Assembly: GCF_036898095.1 (NCBI RefSeq)
Contig: NC_090763.1
Span: 61,638,667-61,702,666 of the forward strand
Reading direction: 5' to 3'
Length of the DNA: 64,000 bases
Source of the DNA: Palaemon carinicauda
Lineage: Eukaryota > Arthropoda > Malacostraca > Decapoda > Palaemonidae
The stretch's first letter is position 1. Every line of letters starts with the position of its first letter. The position numbers and the translations under genes are program-made. The notes below the pieces were generated by a model. That model was not told the DNA's origin. It did not search any database and worked only from the letters and a program-made list of their open reading frames with translations. Shown here in pieces: positions 18,501 through 31,529 of the stretch.

Positions 18501-21500
18501 GGTCAAAGATCTTCTAATGCAATGGGTGTGGGAGCTAAAAAGAGGTCAAAGAACTTCTAATGCAAGGGGTGTGGGAGCTAAAGAGAGGTCAAAGAACTTC
18601 TAATGCAAGGGGTGTGGGAGCTAAAAAGAGGTCAAAGAACTTCTAATGCAAGGGGTGTGGGAGCCAAAAAGAGGTCAAAAAACTTCTAATGCAAGGGGTG
18701 GGGGAGCTAAAATGAGGTCAAAGAACTTTTAATGCAAGGGGTGTGGGAGCTAAAAGGAGATCAAAGAACTTCTAATGCAACGGGTGTGGGAGCTAAAAAG
18801 ATGTCAAAGAATTTCTAATGCAAGGGGTGTGGGAGCTAAAAAGAGGTCAAAGAACTTGTAATGCAAGGGGTGGGGGAGCTAAAAAGAGGTCAAAGAACTT
18901 GTAATGCAAGGGGTGGGGGAGCTAAAAAAAGGGTCGAAAAACTTCTAATGCAAGGGGTGGGGGAGCTAAAAAGAGGTCAAAGAACTTCTAATGCAAGGTG
19001 TGGGGGAGCTAAAAAGAGGTCAAAGAACTTCTAATGCAAGGGGTGTGGGAGCTAAAAAGAGGTCAAAGAACTTCTAATGCTAGAAGTGTGGGAGCTAAAG
19101 AGGTCAAAGAACTTCTAATGCTAGAGGTGTGGGAGCTAAAAAGAGATCAAAGAACTTCTAATGCTAGAGGTGTGGGAGCTAAAAAGAGGTCAAAGAACTT
19201 CTAATGCTAGAGGTGTGGGAGCTAAAAAGAGGTCAAAGAACTTCTAATGCAACGGGTGGGGGAGCTAAAAAGAGGTCAAAGATCTTCTAATGCAATGGGT
19301 GTGGGAGCTAAAAAGAGGTCAAAGAACTTCTAATGCAAGGGGTGTGGGAGCTAAAGAGAGGTCAAAGAACTTCTAATGCAAGGGGTGTGGGAGCTAAAAA
19401 GAGGTCAAAGAACTTCTAATGCAAGGGGTGTGGGAGCCAAAAAGATGTCAAAGAACTTCTAATGCAAGGGGTGGGGGAGCTAAAATGAGGTCAAAGAACT
19501 TCTAATGCAAGGGGTGTGGGAGCTAAAAGGAGATCAAAAAACTTCTAATGCAACGGGTGTGGGAGCTAAAAAGAGGTCAAAGAATTTCTAATGCAAGGGG
19601 TGTGGGAGCTAAAAAGAGGTCAAAGAACTTGTAATAAAAGGGGTGGGGGGAGCTAAAAAGAGGTCAAAGAACTTGTAATGCAAGGGGTGGGGGAGCTAAA
19701 AAGAGGTCAAAGAACTTTTAATGCAAGAGGTGGGGGAGCTAAAAAAGGTGTCAAAGAACTTCTAATGCAAGGGGTGTGGGAGCTAAAAAGAGGTTAAAGA
19801 ACTTCTAATGCAAGGGGTGGGGAAGCTAAAAAGAGGTCAAAGAACTTCTAATGCAAGGGGTGGGGGAGCTAAAAAAAGGGTCAAAGAACTTCTAATGCAA
19901 GGGGTGTGGGAGCTAAAAAGAGGTCAAAGAACTTCTAATGAAAGGGGCGTGGGAGCTAAAAAGAGGTCAAAGAACTTCTAATGCAAGGGATGGGGGAGCT
20001 AAAAAGAGGTCAAAAAACTTCTAATGCAAGGGGTGGGGGAGCTAAAAAGAGGTCAAAGAACTTCTAGTGCAAGGGGTGTGGGAGCAAAAAAGAGGTCAAA
20101 GAACTTCAAATGCAAGGGGTGTGGGAACTACAAAGAGGTCAAAGAACTTCTAATGCAAGGGGTGTGGGAGCTAAAAAGAGGTCAAAGAACTACTAATGCT
20201 AGAGGTGTGGGAGCTATAAAGAGAGATCAAAGAACTTCTAATACTAGAGGTGTGGGAGCTAAAAAGAGGTCAAAGAACTACTAATGCTAGAGGTGTGGGA
20301 GCTATAAAGAGGTCAAAGAACTTCTAATGCTTGAGGTAAGGGAGCTGAAAAGAGGTCAAGGAACTTCTAATGCAAGGGGTGGGGAAGCTAAAAAGAGGTA
20401 AAAAAACTTCCAATGCAAGGGGTGTGGGAGCTAAAAAGAGGTCAAAAAACTTCTAATGCATGGGGTGGGGGAACTAAAAAGAGGTCAAAGAACCTCCAAT
20501 GCAAGGGGTGGGGAGCTAAAAAAAGGTCAAAGAACTAATGCAAGGGGTGGGGGAGCTAAAAAGAGGTCAAAGAACTTCTAATGCTAGAGGTGTGGGAGCT
20601 AAAAAGAGATCAAAGAACTTCTAATGCAAGGGGTGTGGGAGCTAAAAAGAGGTCAAAGATCTTCTAATGCAAGGGGTGTGGGAGCTAAAAAGAGGTCAAA
20701 GAACTTCTAATGCAAGGGGTGTGGGAGCTAAAGAGAGGTCAAAGAACTTCTAATGAAAGGGGTGGGGGAGCTAAATAGAGGTCAAAGAACTTCTAATGCA
20801 AGGGGTGGGGGAGCTAAAAAGAGGTAAAAGCACTTCTAATGCAAGGGGCGTGGAAGCTAAAAAGAGGTCAAAGAATTTCTAATGTAAGGGGTGTGGGAGC
20901 TAAAAAGAGGTCAAAGAACTTCTAATGCAAGGGGTGTGGGAGCTAAAGAGAGGTCAAATAACTTCTAATGCAAGGGGTGGGGGAGCTAAAAAGAGGTCAA
21001 AGTACTTCTAATGCAAGGGGTGGGGGAGCTAAAAAAGAAGTCAAAGAACTTCTAATGCAAGGGGTGGGTGAGCTAAAAAGATGTCAAAGAACTTCTAATG
21101 CAAGGGGTGTGGGAGCTAAAAAGAGGTGAAAGAATTTCTAATGTAAGGGGTGTGGGAGCTAAAAAGAGGTCAAAGAACTTCTAAACCAAGAGGTGGGGGA
21201 GCTAAAAAGAGGTCAAAGAACTTCTAATGCAAGGGGTGGGGGGGCTAAAAAGAGGTGAAAGAACTTCTAATGCAAGGGGTGTGGGAACTAAAAAGAGGTC
21301 AAAGAACTTCTAATGCAAGGGGTGTGGGAGCCAAAAAGATCTCAAAGAACTACTAATGCTAGAGGTGTGGGAGCTATAAAGAGAGGTCAAAAAACTTCAA
21401 ATGCTAAAGGTGTGGGAGCTATAAAGATGTCAAAGAACTACTAATGCTAGAGGTGTGGGAGCTAATAAGGGGTCAAAGACCTTCTAATGCTTGAGGTAAG

Positions 21501-24500
21501 GGAGCTGAAAAGAGGTCAAAGAACTTCTAATGCAAGGGGTGGGGAAGCTAAAAAGAGGTCAAGGAACTTCTAATGCAAGAGGTGGGGGGAGCTAAATAAA
21601 AGGTCAAAGAACTAATACAAGGGTTGGGGGAGCTAAAAAGAGGTCAAAGAACTTCTAATGCAAGGGGTGGGGGAGCTAAAGAGAGATCAAAGAACTTCTA
21701 ATGCTAGAGGTGTGGGAGCTAATAAGATGTCAAAGAACTTCTAATGCAAGGAGTGGGGGAGCTAAAAAGAGGTCAAAGATCTACTAATGCAAGGGGTGTG
21801 GGAGCTAAAAAGAGGGCAAAGAACTTCTAATGCAAGGGGTGTGGGAGCTAAAGAGAGGTCAAAGAACTTCTAATGCAAGGGGTGTGGGAGCTAAAAAGAG
21901 GTCAAAGAACTTTTAATGCAAGAAGTGGGGGAGCTAAAAAGAGTTCAAAGAAATTCTAATGCAAGGGGTGGGGGAGCTAAAAAGAGGTAAAAAAACTTCT
22001 TATACAAGGGGTGTGGGAGCTAAAAAAAGATCAAAGAACTTCTAATGCAAGCGGTGTGGGATCTAAAAAGAGGTCAGAGAACTTCTAATGCAAGGGGTGG
22101 GGGAGCTAAACAGAGGTCAAAGAACTTCTAATGTAAGGGGTGTGGGACCTAAAAAGAGGTCAAAGAACTTCTAATGCTAGAGGTGTGGGAGCTAAAAAGA
22201 GGTCAAAGAACTTCTAATGCTAGAGGTGTGGGAGCTAAAAAAAGGTCAAAGAACTTCTAATGCTAGAGGTGTGGGAGCTAAAAAGATGTCAAAGAACTTC
22301 TAATGCAAGGGGTGGGGAGGCTAAAAAGAGATCAAAGATCTTCTAATGCAAGGGGTGTGGGAGCTAAAAAGAGGGCAAAGAACTTCTAATGCAAGAAGTG
22401 TTGGAGGTAAAGAGAGGTCAAAGAACTTCTAATGCAAGGGGTGTTGGAGCTAAAAAGAGGTCAAAGAACTTCTAATGCAAGGGGTGGGGGAGCTAAAAAG
22501 AGTTCAAAAAACTTCTAATGCAAGGGGTGGGGGAGCTAAAAAGAGTTCAAAAAACTTCTAATGCAAGGGGTGGGGGAGCTAAAAAGAGTTCAAAAAACTT
22601 CTAATGCAAGGGGTGGGGGAGCTAAAAAGAGGTCAAAGAACTTCTAATGCAAGGGGTGGGGGAGCTAAAAAAGAGGTCAAAGAACTTCTAATGCAAGGGG
22701 TGTGGGAGCTAAAAAAAGGTCAAAGAACTTCTAATGCAAGGGGTGGGGGAGCTAAAAAGAGGTCAAAGAACTTCTAATGCAAGGGGTGTGGGAGCTAAAA
22801 AGAGGTCAAAGAACTTCTAATGCAAGGGGTGTGGGAGCTAAAATGAGGTCAAAGAACTTCTAATGCAAGGGGTGGGGGAGCTAATAACAGGTCAAAGAAC
22901 TTCTAATGCAAGGGGTGGGGGAGCTAAAAATAGGTCAAAGAACTTTTAATGCAAAGGGTGTGGGAGCTAAAAAGAGGTCAAAGAACTTCTAATGCATGGG
23001 GTGGGGGAGCTAAAAAGAGGTCAAAGAACTTCTAATGCAAGGGGTGGGGGAGCTAAAAAGAGGTCAAAGAACTTCTAATGCAAGGGGAGTGGGAGCTAAA
23101 AAGAGATCAAAGAACTTTTAATGCAAGGGGTGTGGGAGCTAAAAAGAGATCAAAGAACTTCTAATGCTAGGGGTGTGGGAGCTAAAAAGAGGTCAAAGAA
23201 CTTCTAATGCAAGGGGTGGGGAATTTAAAAAGAGGTCAAATAACTTCTAAAGCAAGGGGTGGGGAAGCTAAAAAAAAATGTCAGAGAACTTCTAATGCAA
23301 GGGGCGTGGGAGCTAAAAAGAGGTCAAAGAACTTCTAATGCAAGGGATGGGGGTGCTAAAAAGGGGTTAAAGAACTTCTAATGCAAGGGGTGGGGGAGCT
23401 AAAAAGAGGTCAAAGAACTTCTAATGCAAGGGGTGGGGGAGGCTAAAAAGAGGTCAAACAACTTCTAATGCAAGGGGTGGGGGAGCTAAAAAGAAGTCAA
23501 AAAACTTCTAATGTAAAGGGTGTGGGAGCTAAAAAGAGGTCAAAGAACTTCTAATGCTAGAGGTGTGGGAGCTAAAAAGAGGTCAAAGAACTTCTAATGC
23601 TAGAGGTGTGGGAGCTATAAAGAGAGGTCAAAGAACTTCTAATGCTTGAGATAAGGGACCTGAAAAGAGGTCAAAGAACTTCTAATGCAAGGGGTGGGGA
23701 AGCTAAAAAGAGGTCAAAGAACTTCTAATGCACGGGGTGGAGAAGCTAAAAAGAGGTCAAAGAACTTCTAATGCATGGGGTGGGGGAGCTAAAAAGAGGT
23801 CAAAGAACTTCTAATGCAAGGGGTGGGGAGCTAAAAAAAAAAAAAGGTTAAAGAACTTCTAATGCAAGGGGTGGGGGAGCTAAAAAAAATGTCAAAGAAA
23901 TTCTAATGCAAGGGGTGTGGGAGCTAAAAAGAGGTCAAAGAACTTCTAATGCAAGGGGTGGGGGAGCTAAAAAGAGGTCAAAGAACTTCTAATGCATGGG
24001 GTGGGGGAGCTAAAAAGAGGTCAAAGAACTTCTAATGCAAGGGGTGGGGGAGCTAAAAAGAGGTCAAAGGACTTCTAATGCAAGGGGTGTGGGAGCTACG
24101 AAGAGGTCAAAGAACTTCTAATGCAAGGGGTGTGGGAGCTAAAAAGAAGTCAAAGAACTTCTAATGCAAGGGTTGTGGGAACCAAAAAGAGGTCAAAGAA
24201 CTTCTAATGCTAGAGGTGTGGGAACTAAAAAGAGGTCAAAGAACTTCTAATGCTAGAGGTGTGGGAGCTAAAAAGAGGTCAAAGAACTTCTAATGCAAAG
24301 GGTGTGGGAGCTAAAAAGAGGTCAAAGAACTTCTAATGCAAGGGGTGTGGGAGCTAAAAAGAGGTCAAAGAACTTCTAATGCAAGGACTCGCGGCACTGA
24401 AATCTCTTTTGAAATCTAGGAGGACACTGACGAACTAAGGAAAAGAGACAATGAAATCTCGAAAGAAACAGATAATTTAATGAAAGAAGATCTTGAAAAC

Positions 24501-27500
24501 TAGAAGACAGGAGAGAACAACGAAGAGGAACCTCTAATGCTTGAAGTAAGGCACCTCAAAATATAGATCGAGAACCCTCTAATGCTAAAAGTATGGAACC
24601 TAGAAATATATGTCAAAGAACTTATAATGCAAGAAGTTTGGGAGCTAAAGAGAGAGGTCAAAGAACATCTAATATTAGAGGTGTGGGAGCTATAAATAGA
24701 GGTCAAAGAACTTCTAATGCTAGAGGTGTGGGAGCTAAAAAGAGGTCAAAGAACTTCAAATGCTAGAGGTGAGGGAGCTAAAAAGAAGTCAAAGAACTTC
24801 TAATGCTAGGGGTGTGTGACCTAAAAAGAGGTCAAAGAACTTCTAATGTTAGAGGTGCAGGAGCTAAAAAGAGGTAAAATAACTTCTAATGCTAGAGGTG
24901 TGGGAGCTAAAAAGAGGTCAAATAACTTCTAATGATAGATGTGTGGGAGCTAAAAAGAGGTCAAAGAACCTCTAATACTAGAGGTGCGGGAGCTAAAATG
25001 AGGTCAAAGAACTCCTATTGCAAAGGGTGTGGGAGCTAAAAAGAGGTCAAAGAACTTCTAATGCATGGGGTGGGGGAGCTAAAAAGAGGTCAAAGAACTT
25101 TTAATGCAAGGGGTGGGGGAGCTAAATAGAGGTCAAAGAACTTCTAATGCAAGGGGTGTGGGAGCTAAAAAGAGGTCAAAGAACTTCTAATGCAAGGGGT
25201 GGGGGAGCTAAAAAGAGGTCAAAGAACTTCTAATGCAAGGGGTTGGGGAGCTAAAAAGAGGTCAAAGAACTTCTAATGCAAGGGGTGGGGGAGCTAATAA
25301 GAGGTCAAAGAACTTCTAATGCAAGGGGTGGGGGAGCTAAAAAGAGGTCAAAGAACTTCTAATGCAAAGGGTGTGGGAGCTAAAAAGAGGTCAAAGAACT
25401 TCTAATGCAAGGGGTGGGGGAGCTAAAAAGAGGTCAAAGAACTTCTAATGCAAGGGGTGGGGGAGTTAAAAAGAGGTATAAGAACTTCTAATGCAAGGGG
25501 TGTGGGAGCTAAAAAGAGGTCAAAGAACTTCTAATGCTAGGGGTGTGGGAGCTAAAAAGAGGTCAAAGAACTTCTAATGCAAGGGGTGGGGAATCTAAAA
25601 AGAGGTCAAATAACTTCTAATGCAAGGGGTGGGGGAGCTAAAAAGAGGTCAAAGGACTTCTAATGCAAGGGGTGGGGAAGCTAAAAAGAGGTCAAAGAAC
25701 TTCTAATGCAAGGGGTTGGGAAGCTAAAAATTGGTCAAAGAACTTCTAATGCAAGGGTTGGGGAAGCTAAAAAGAGGTCACAGAACTTCTAATGCATGGG
25801 GTGGGGAAGCTAAAAAGAGGTCAAAGAACTTCTAATGCAAGGGGTGGGGGAGCTAAAAAGAGGTCAAAGAACTTCTAATGCAAGGGGTGGGGATGGTAAA
25901 AAGAGGTCAAAGAACTTCTAATGCAAGGGGTGTGGGAGCTAAAAGGAGGTCAAAGAACTTCTAATGCAAGGGGTGTGGTAGCTAAAAAGAGGTCAAAGAA
26001 CTTCTAATGCAAGGGGTTGGGAAGCTAAAAAGAGGTCAAAGAACTTCTAATGCAAGGGATGGGGAAGCTAAAAAGAGGTCAAAGAACTTCTAATGCAAGG
26101 GGTGGGGAAGCTAGAAAGAGGTCAAAGAACTTCTAATGCAAGGGGTGGGGAAGGTAAAAAGAGGTCAAAGAACTTCTAATGCAAGGGGTGTGGGAGCTAA
26201 AAGGAGGCCAAAGAACTTCTAATGCAAGGGGTGTGGTAGCTAAAAAGAGGTCAAAGAACTTCTAATGCAAGGGGTTGGGAAGCTAAAAAGAGGTCAAAGA
26301 ACTTCTAATGCAAGGGGTGGGGAAGCTAAAAAGAGGTCAAAGAACTTCTAATGCAAGGGGTGGGGAAGCTAAAAAGAGGTCAAAGAACTTCTAATGCAAG
26401 GGATGGGGAAGCTAAAAAGAGGTCAAAGAACTTCTAATGCAAGGGATGGGGAAGCTAAAAAGAGGTCAAAGAACTTCTAATGCAAGGGGTTGGGAAGCTA
26501 AAAAGAGGTCAAAGAACTTCTAATGCAAGGGGTGGGGAAGCTAAAAAGAGGTCAAAGAACTTCTAATGCAAGGGGTTGGGAAGCTAAAAAGAGGTCAAAG
26601 AACTTCTAATGCAAGGGATGGGGAAGCTAAAAAGAGGTCAAAGAACTTCTAATGCAAGGGGTGGGGAAGCTAAAAAGAGGTCAAAGAACTTCTAATGCAA
26701 GGGGTGGGGAAGCTAAAAAGAGGTCAAAGAACTTCTAATGCAAGGGATGGGGAAGCTAAAAAGAGGTCAAAGAACTTCTAATGCAAGGGGTTGGGAAGCT
26801 AAAAAGAGGTCAAAGAACTTCTAATGCAAGGGATGGGGAAGCTAAAAAGAGGTCAAAGAACTTCTAATGCAAGGGGTTGGGAAGCTAAAAGGAGGTCAAA
26901 GAACTTCTAATGCAAGGGATGGGGAAGCTAAAAAGAGGTCAAAGAACTTCTAATGCAAGGGGTGGGGAAGCTAAAAAGAGGTCAAAGAACTTCTAATGCA
27001 AGGGGTGGGGAAGCTAAAAAGAGGTCACAGAACTTCTAATGCAAGGGGTGGGGAAGCTAAACAGAGGTCACAGAACTTCTAATGCAAGGGATGGAGAAGC
27101 TAAACAGAGGTCACAGAACTTCTAATGCAAGGGATGGGGAAGCTAAACAGAGGTCACAGAACTTCTAATGCAAGGGATGGGGAAGCTAAACAGAGGTCAT
27201 AGAACTTCTAATGCAAGGGATGGGGAAGCTAAAAAGAGGTCAAAGAACTTCTAATGCAAGGGGTGGGGAAGCTAAACAGAGGTCAAAGAACTTCTAATGC
27301 AAGGGGTGGGGAAGCTAAACAGAGGTCACAGAACTTCTAATGCAAGGGATGGGGAAGCTAAAAAGAGGTCAAAGAACTTCTAATGCAAGGGGTGGGGAAG
27401 CTAAAAAGAGGTCAAAGAACTTCTAATGCAAGGGGTGGGGAAGCTAAAAAGAGGTCAAAGAACTTCTAATGCAAGGGATGGGGAAGCTAAACAGAGGTCA

Positions 27501-29115
27501 CAGAACTTCTAATGCAAGGGATGGGGAAGCTAAACAGAGGTCACAGAACTTCTAATGCAAGGGATGGGGAAGCTAAACAGAGGTCACAGAACTTCTAATA
27601 CAAGGGGTGGGGAAGCTAAAAAGAGGTCAAAGAACTTCTAATGCAAGGGGTGGGGAAGCTAAACAGAGGTCACAGAACTTCTAATGCAAGGGATGGGGAA
27701 GCTAAACAGAGGTCACAGAACTTCTAATGCAAGGGTTGTGGTAGCTAAACAGAGGTCACAGAACTTCTAATGCAAGGGATGGGGAAGCTAAAAAGAGGTC
27801 AAAGAACTTCTAATGCAAGGGGTGGGGAAGCTAAACAGAGGTCAAAGAACTTCTAATGCAAGGGGTGGGGAAGCTAAACAGAGGTCACAGAACTTCTAAT
27901 GCAAGGGATGGGGAAGCTAAAAAGAGGTCAAAGAACTTCTAATGCAAGGGGTGGGGAAGCTAAAAAGAGGTCAAAGAACTTCTAATGCAAGGGGTGGGGA
28001 AGCTAAACAGAGGTCACAGAACTTCTAATGCAAGGGATGGGGAAGCTAAACAGAGGTCACAGAACTTCTAATGCAAGGGATGGGGAAGCTAAACAGAGGT
28101 CACAGAACTTCTAATGCAAGGGATGGGGAAGCTAAACAGAGGTCAAAGAACTTCTAATGCAAGGGATGGGGAAGCTAAAAAGAGGTCAAAGAACTTCTAA
28201 TGCAAGGAGTGGGGAAGCTAAACAGAGGTCACAGAACTTCTAATGCAAGGGGTGGGGAAGCTAAACAGAGGTCAAAGAACTTCTAATGCAAGGGATGGGG
28301 AAGCTAAAAAGAGGTCAAAGAACTTCTAATGCAAGGGGTGGGGAAGCTAAAAAGAGGTCAAAGAACTTCTAATGCAAGGGATGGGGAAGCTAAACAGAGG
28401 TCACAGAACTTCTAATGCAAGGGGTGGGGAAGCTAAACAGAGGTCAAAGAACTTCTAATGCAAGGGGTGGGGAAGCTAAACAGAGGTCACAGAACTTCTA
28501 ATGCAAGGGATGGGGAAGCTAAAAAGAGGTCAAAGAACTTCTAATGCAAGGGGTGGGGAAGCTAAACAGAGGTCACAGAACTTCTAATGCAAGGGGTGGG
28601 GAAGCTAAAAAGAGGTCAAAGAACTTCTAATGCAAGGGGTGGGGAAGCTAAAAAGAGGTCAAAGAACTTCTAATGCAAGGGGTGGGGAAGCTAAACAGAG
28701 GTCACATAACTTCTAATGCAAGGGATGGGGAAGCTAAACAGAGGTCACAGAACTTCTAATGCAAGGGATGGGGAAGCTAAACAGAGGTCACAGAACTTCT
28801 AATGCAAGGGATGGGGAAGCTAAACAGAGGTCACAGAACTTCTAATGCAAGGGATGGGGAAGCTAAAAAGAGGTCAAAGAACTTCTAATGCAAGGGGTGG
28901 GGAAGCTAAACAGAGTTCACAGAACTTCTAATGCAAGGGATGGGGAAGCTAAACAGAGGTCACAGAACTTCTAATGCAAGGGATGGGGAAGCTAAACAGA
29001 GGTCACAGAACTTCTAATGCAAGGGATGGGGAAGCTAAACAGAGGTCACAGAACTTCTAATGCAAGGGATGGGGAAGCTAAACAGAGGTCACAGAACTTC
29101 TAATGCAAGGGATGG
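15410..29115 (+). repeat. Giant minisatellite, about 43-bp unit, roughly 315 copies
   Basis: The consensus unit runs GTCAAAGAACTTCTAATGCA then AGGGGTGTGGGAGCTAAAAA then GAG. Units of 41, 43 and 45 bp occur, mainly from variation in the A run. Zones differ: GCTAGAGGTGTGGGAGCT and AAGGGGTGTGGGAGCT are mixed from 15.5 to 25.6 kb. From about 25.6 kb nearly all units are the GGGGAAGCTAAA type, with linked variants AAACAGAGGTCACAG. A higher-order duplication of about 2.3-2.5 kb is visible (for example 17526-17786 against 20024-20284). The minus strand carries few frames. The long plus-strand frames are translations of the repeat, not genes. Confidence 0.97.
24387..24660 (+). repeat. Internal second copy of the array founder block
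   Basis: GGACTCGCGGCACTGAAATC through GAAAGAAGATCTTGAAAACT to TCAAAGAACTTATAATGC repeats the array's left border (15255-15545) with scattered substitutions and small indels. It shows that the array grew by duplicating a segment that included its edge. Confidence 0.93.
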
Positions 29116-29476
29116 GGGATAGATGTCGCCATCGAGGCTTTGGGGAAGGCGCGGCGGCGTCTTTGTTCTTTCTGATGTGTAAACTTAATTAAATACAAGT
29201 AAAAACAGTTCATTAAATATGTATTATAAATACTAAATTCTTTCTTATCTTGACAGCACAAATGAAATCTTACAAGTTCCAACATGTAACTAAGCGCTCC
29301 CGAAACACGAGTCAACCTTTTACTTCTGCTTGGAGGATATCTTCGCAAGTAAAAAGTAATCATTATGAATATGGAAAGAAAGATTTGCTTATACTTCTAC
29401 CTTTTGCTTCAGAGAATTACCTTGTTCTCCTACCTTATGCTTACAAGGATATCCTTCATTTTTATGAATACCTCCC
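29116..29476. other. Right subterminal part of the Harbinger-like unit
   Basis: The array ends at GATGGGGGATAGATGTCGCC, followed by a GC-rich patch (GGCGCGGCGGCGTC) and AT-rich DNA with TATGAATA words that echo the left end. An 87-codon minus-strand frame (29100-29363) has no recognisable domain. Confidence 0.45.
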
Positions 29477-29559
29477 ATTAAGGCAAAAACATCAGCTCCA
29501 ATAGAGTTTATTTAATTATCTTTTTATAACGATATATATTTTATATTATTTATACACGT

Positions 29560-29561
<2 letters not shown>

Positions 29562-29631
<70 letters not shown>
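29562..29631. repeat. (CT)n microsatellite
   Basis: Uninterrupted CT run of about 35 units shortly outside the right end of the Harbinger-like unit. Confidence 0.97.
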
Positions 29632-29634
<3 letters not shown>

Positions 29635-29977
29635 TATTACATACGTTGTTAGCCACCAATATGCAGATGGAAAATTCCACAGATAATATGAGACACCAAA
29701 CTCTATGGGTAAAACCCTATTAAGCTCATCCTGGTTCTAATTACGATGTTGAATACTATAAATAGGCTGTAAATGTATGTAAATAATACAGTGAAGTACA
29801 GTAATGCACTGTAATACTTACAAATTCAATAACCCTATCTCATACTCACTCAAAGTCTGTCTTCCTAAAAGCATACGAAGAGTACATTGACGTTTATAAC
29901 ATGTAGCACAAATATATAAAAAAAGTATAAAAGCACAACTAATACAGAGGAAGCATGAAAATGCATATATATACAAA

Positions 29978-30741
29978 TGATGATGATAAAAATAATAGCA
30001 GCATCATCTGATGATGATAAAAATATTAGTAACATCATCATCTGATGATAAAAATAATAGTAACATCATCTGATGATGATAAAAATAATAGTAACATCAT
30101 CAGCTGATGATAAAAATAATAGTAACATCATCATTTGATGATAAAAATAATAGTAACATCATCATCTGATGAAAAAAATAATAGAAACATCATCTGATGA
30201 TAAAAATAATAGTAACATCATCATCTGATGAAAAAAATAATAGTAACATCATCTGATGATAAAAATAATAGTAACATCATCATCTGATGATAAAAATAAT
30301 AGTATCATCATCAGCTGATGATAAAAATAATAGTAACATCATCATTTGATGATAAAAATAATAGTAACATCATCATCTGATGAAAAAAATAATAGTAACA
30401 TCATCTGATGATAAAAATAATAGTAACATCATCATCTGATGATAAAAATAATAGTAACATCATCTGATGATGATAAAAATAATAGTAACATCATCATCTG
30501 ATGATAAAAATAATAGAAACATCATCATCTGATGATAGAAATAATAGTAACATCATCATCTGATGATAGAAATAATAGTAACATCATCGTCTGATGATAA
30601 AAATAATATTAACATCATCATCTGATGATAAAAATAATAGTAACATCATCATCTGAAAATAGAAATAATAGTAACATCATCATCTGATGATAAAAATAAT
30701 AGTAACATCATCATCTGATGATAAAAATAACAGTAACATAA
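29978..30741. repeat. 31-bp minisatellite with a self-complementary core
   Basis: The unit runs GATAAAAATAATAGTAACAT then CATCATCTGAT, about 25 copies of 27-33 bp. ATCATCATCTGATGAT in nearly every unit is close to palindromic, so each unit can form a small hairpin. Variants include CAGCTG and CGTCTG in the centre. Confidence 0.95.
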
Positions 30742-31529
30742 TCAAATACCCATTTATTTAACCAGAGACCTACTTATAAGACTACCCTTTCACTTTATAT
30801 TGCCACATGTTATCAAGTACTATACATTTAAACATTTCAATGTAACTACTCAATCTTCCCTACTGTTCTAATTAGGCCTACCTTAACTGTAAATAACCAT
30901 GCCTTTCTGAATACCTGCCTACAGCCCTTAAAATTAGTGCATGGTGCAAATTATGGGGTATGAAGTTGAATCCTGACAAAACCCAAAGTATGATTGTAAG
31001 CAGTTCAAAGACAGTGGCTCCTCAACATTCAGATCTCAGCATAGATAATGTTTCTTTAACGTTGTATGACTTAAAATTTTAGGTGCAATTCTCGTCAGTA
31101 AATTTACTTTTAAGATACACATTAGGTCTGTGTCTTCTTCCATTGCACACAACAATTGCTTATTGAGAAAGTCTTTTAAGATTTTCGGTGTTCAATCTAT
31201 TCTGAAGAAGTATTTCAATTCTTTCATTCTACCTAGTTTCGAGTTTTGTTCTCCTGTCTAGTTTTCAGCTGCTGATTCTCATCTTAATTTGTTGGACAGG
31301 AACCTATGTCTATTAAATTTCTTATTCCTGATCTAGATATTAATCTCTGACACATGCGTTCAAGAAGTTCATTATGCATGTTGCATAAGATTTTTCATAA
31401 TACTGACCATCCTTTACATTCAGATCTTCCTGGACAGTTCCATCCTGTTCGTAGTACTAGGTATGCAATTAATTCTATAGTCAGGCCTTTTACGTCATGA
31501 GGCTCAATACTACACAGTATTCTAGAAGT

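Noticed and set aside
17526..20284. Lys/Arg-rich frames inside the giant minisatellite
   Set aside because: They arise from units without stops in certain runs and rotate frame with each 43-bp unit; an expressed protein is unlikely.
15410..29115. CRISPR-like array
   Set aside because: Units are directly adjacent with no unique spacers, the genome is eukaryotic, and there are no cas genes.
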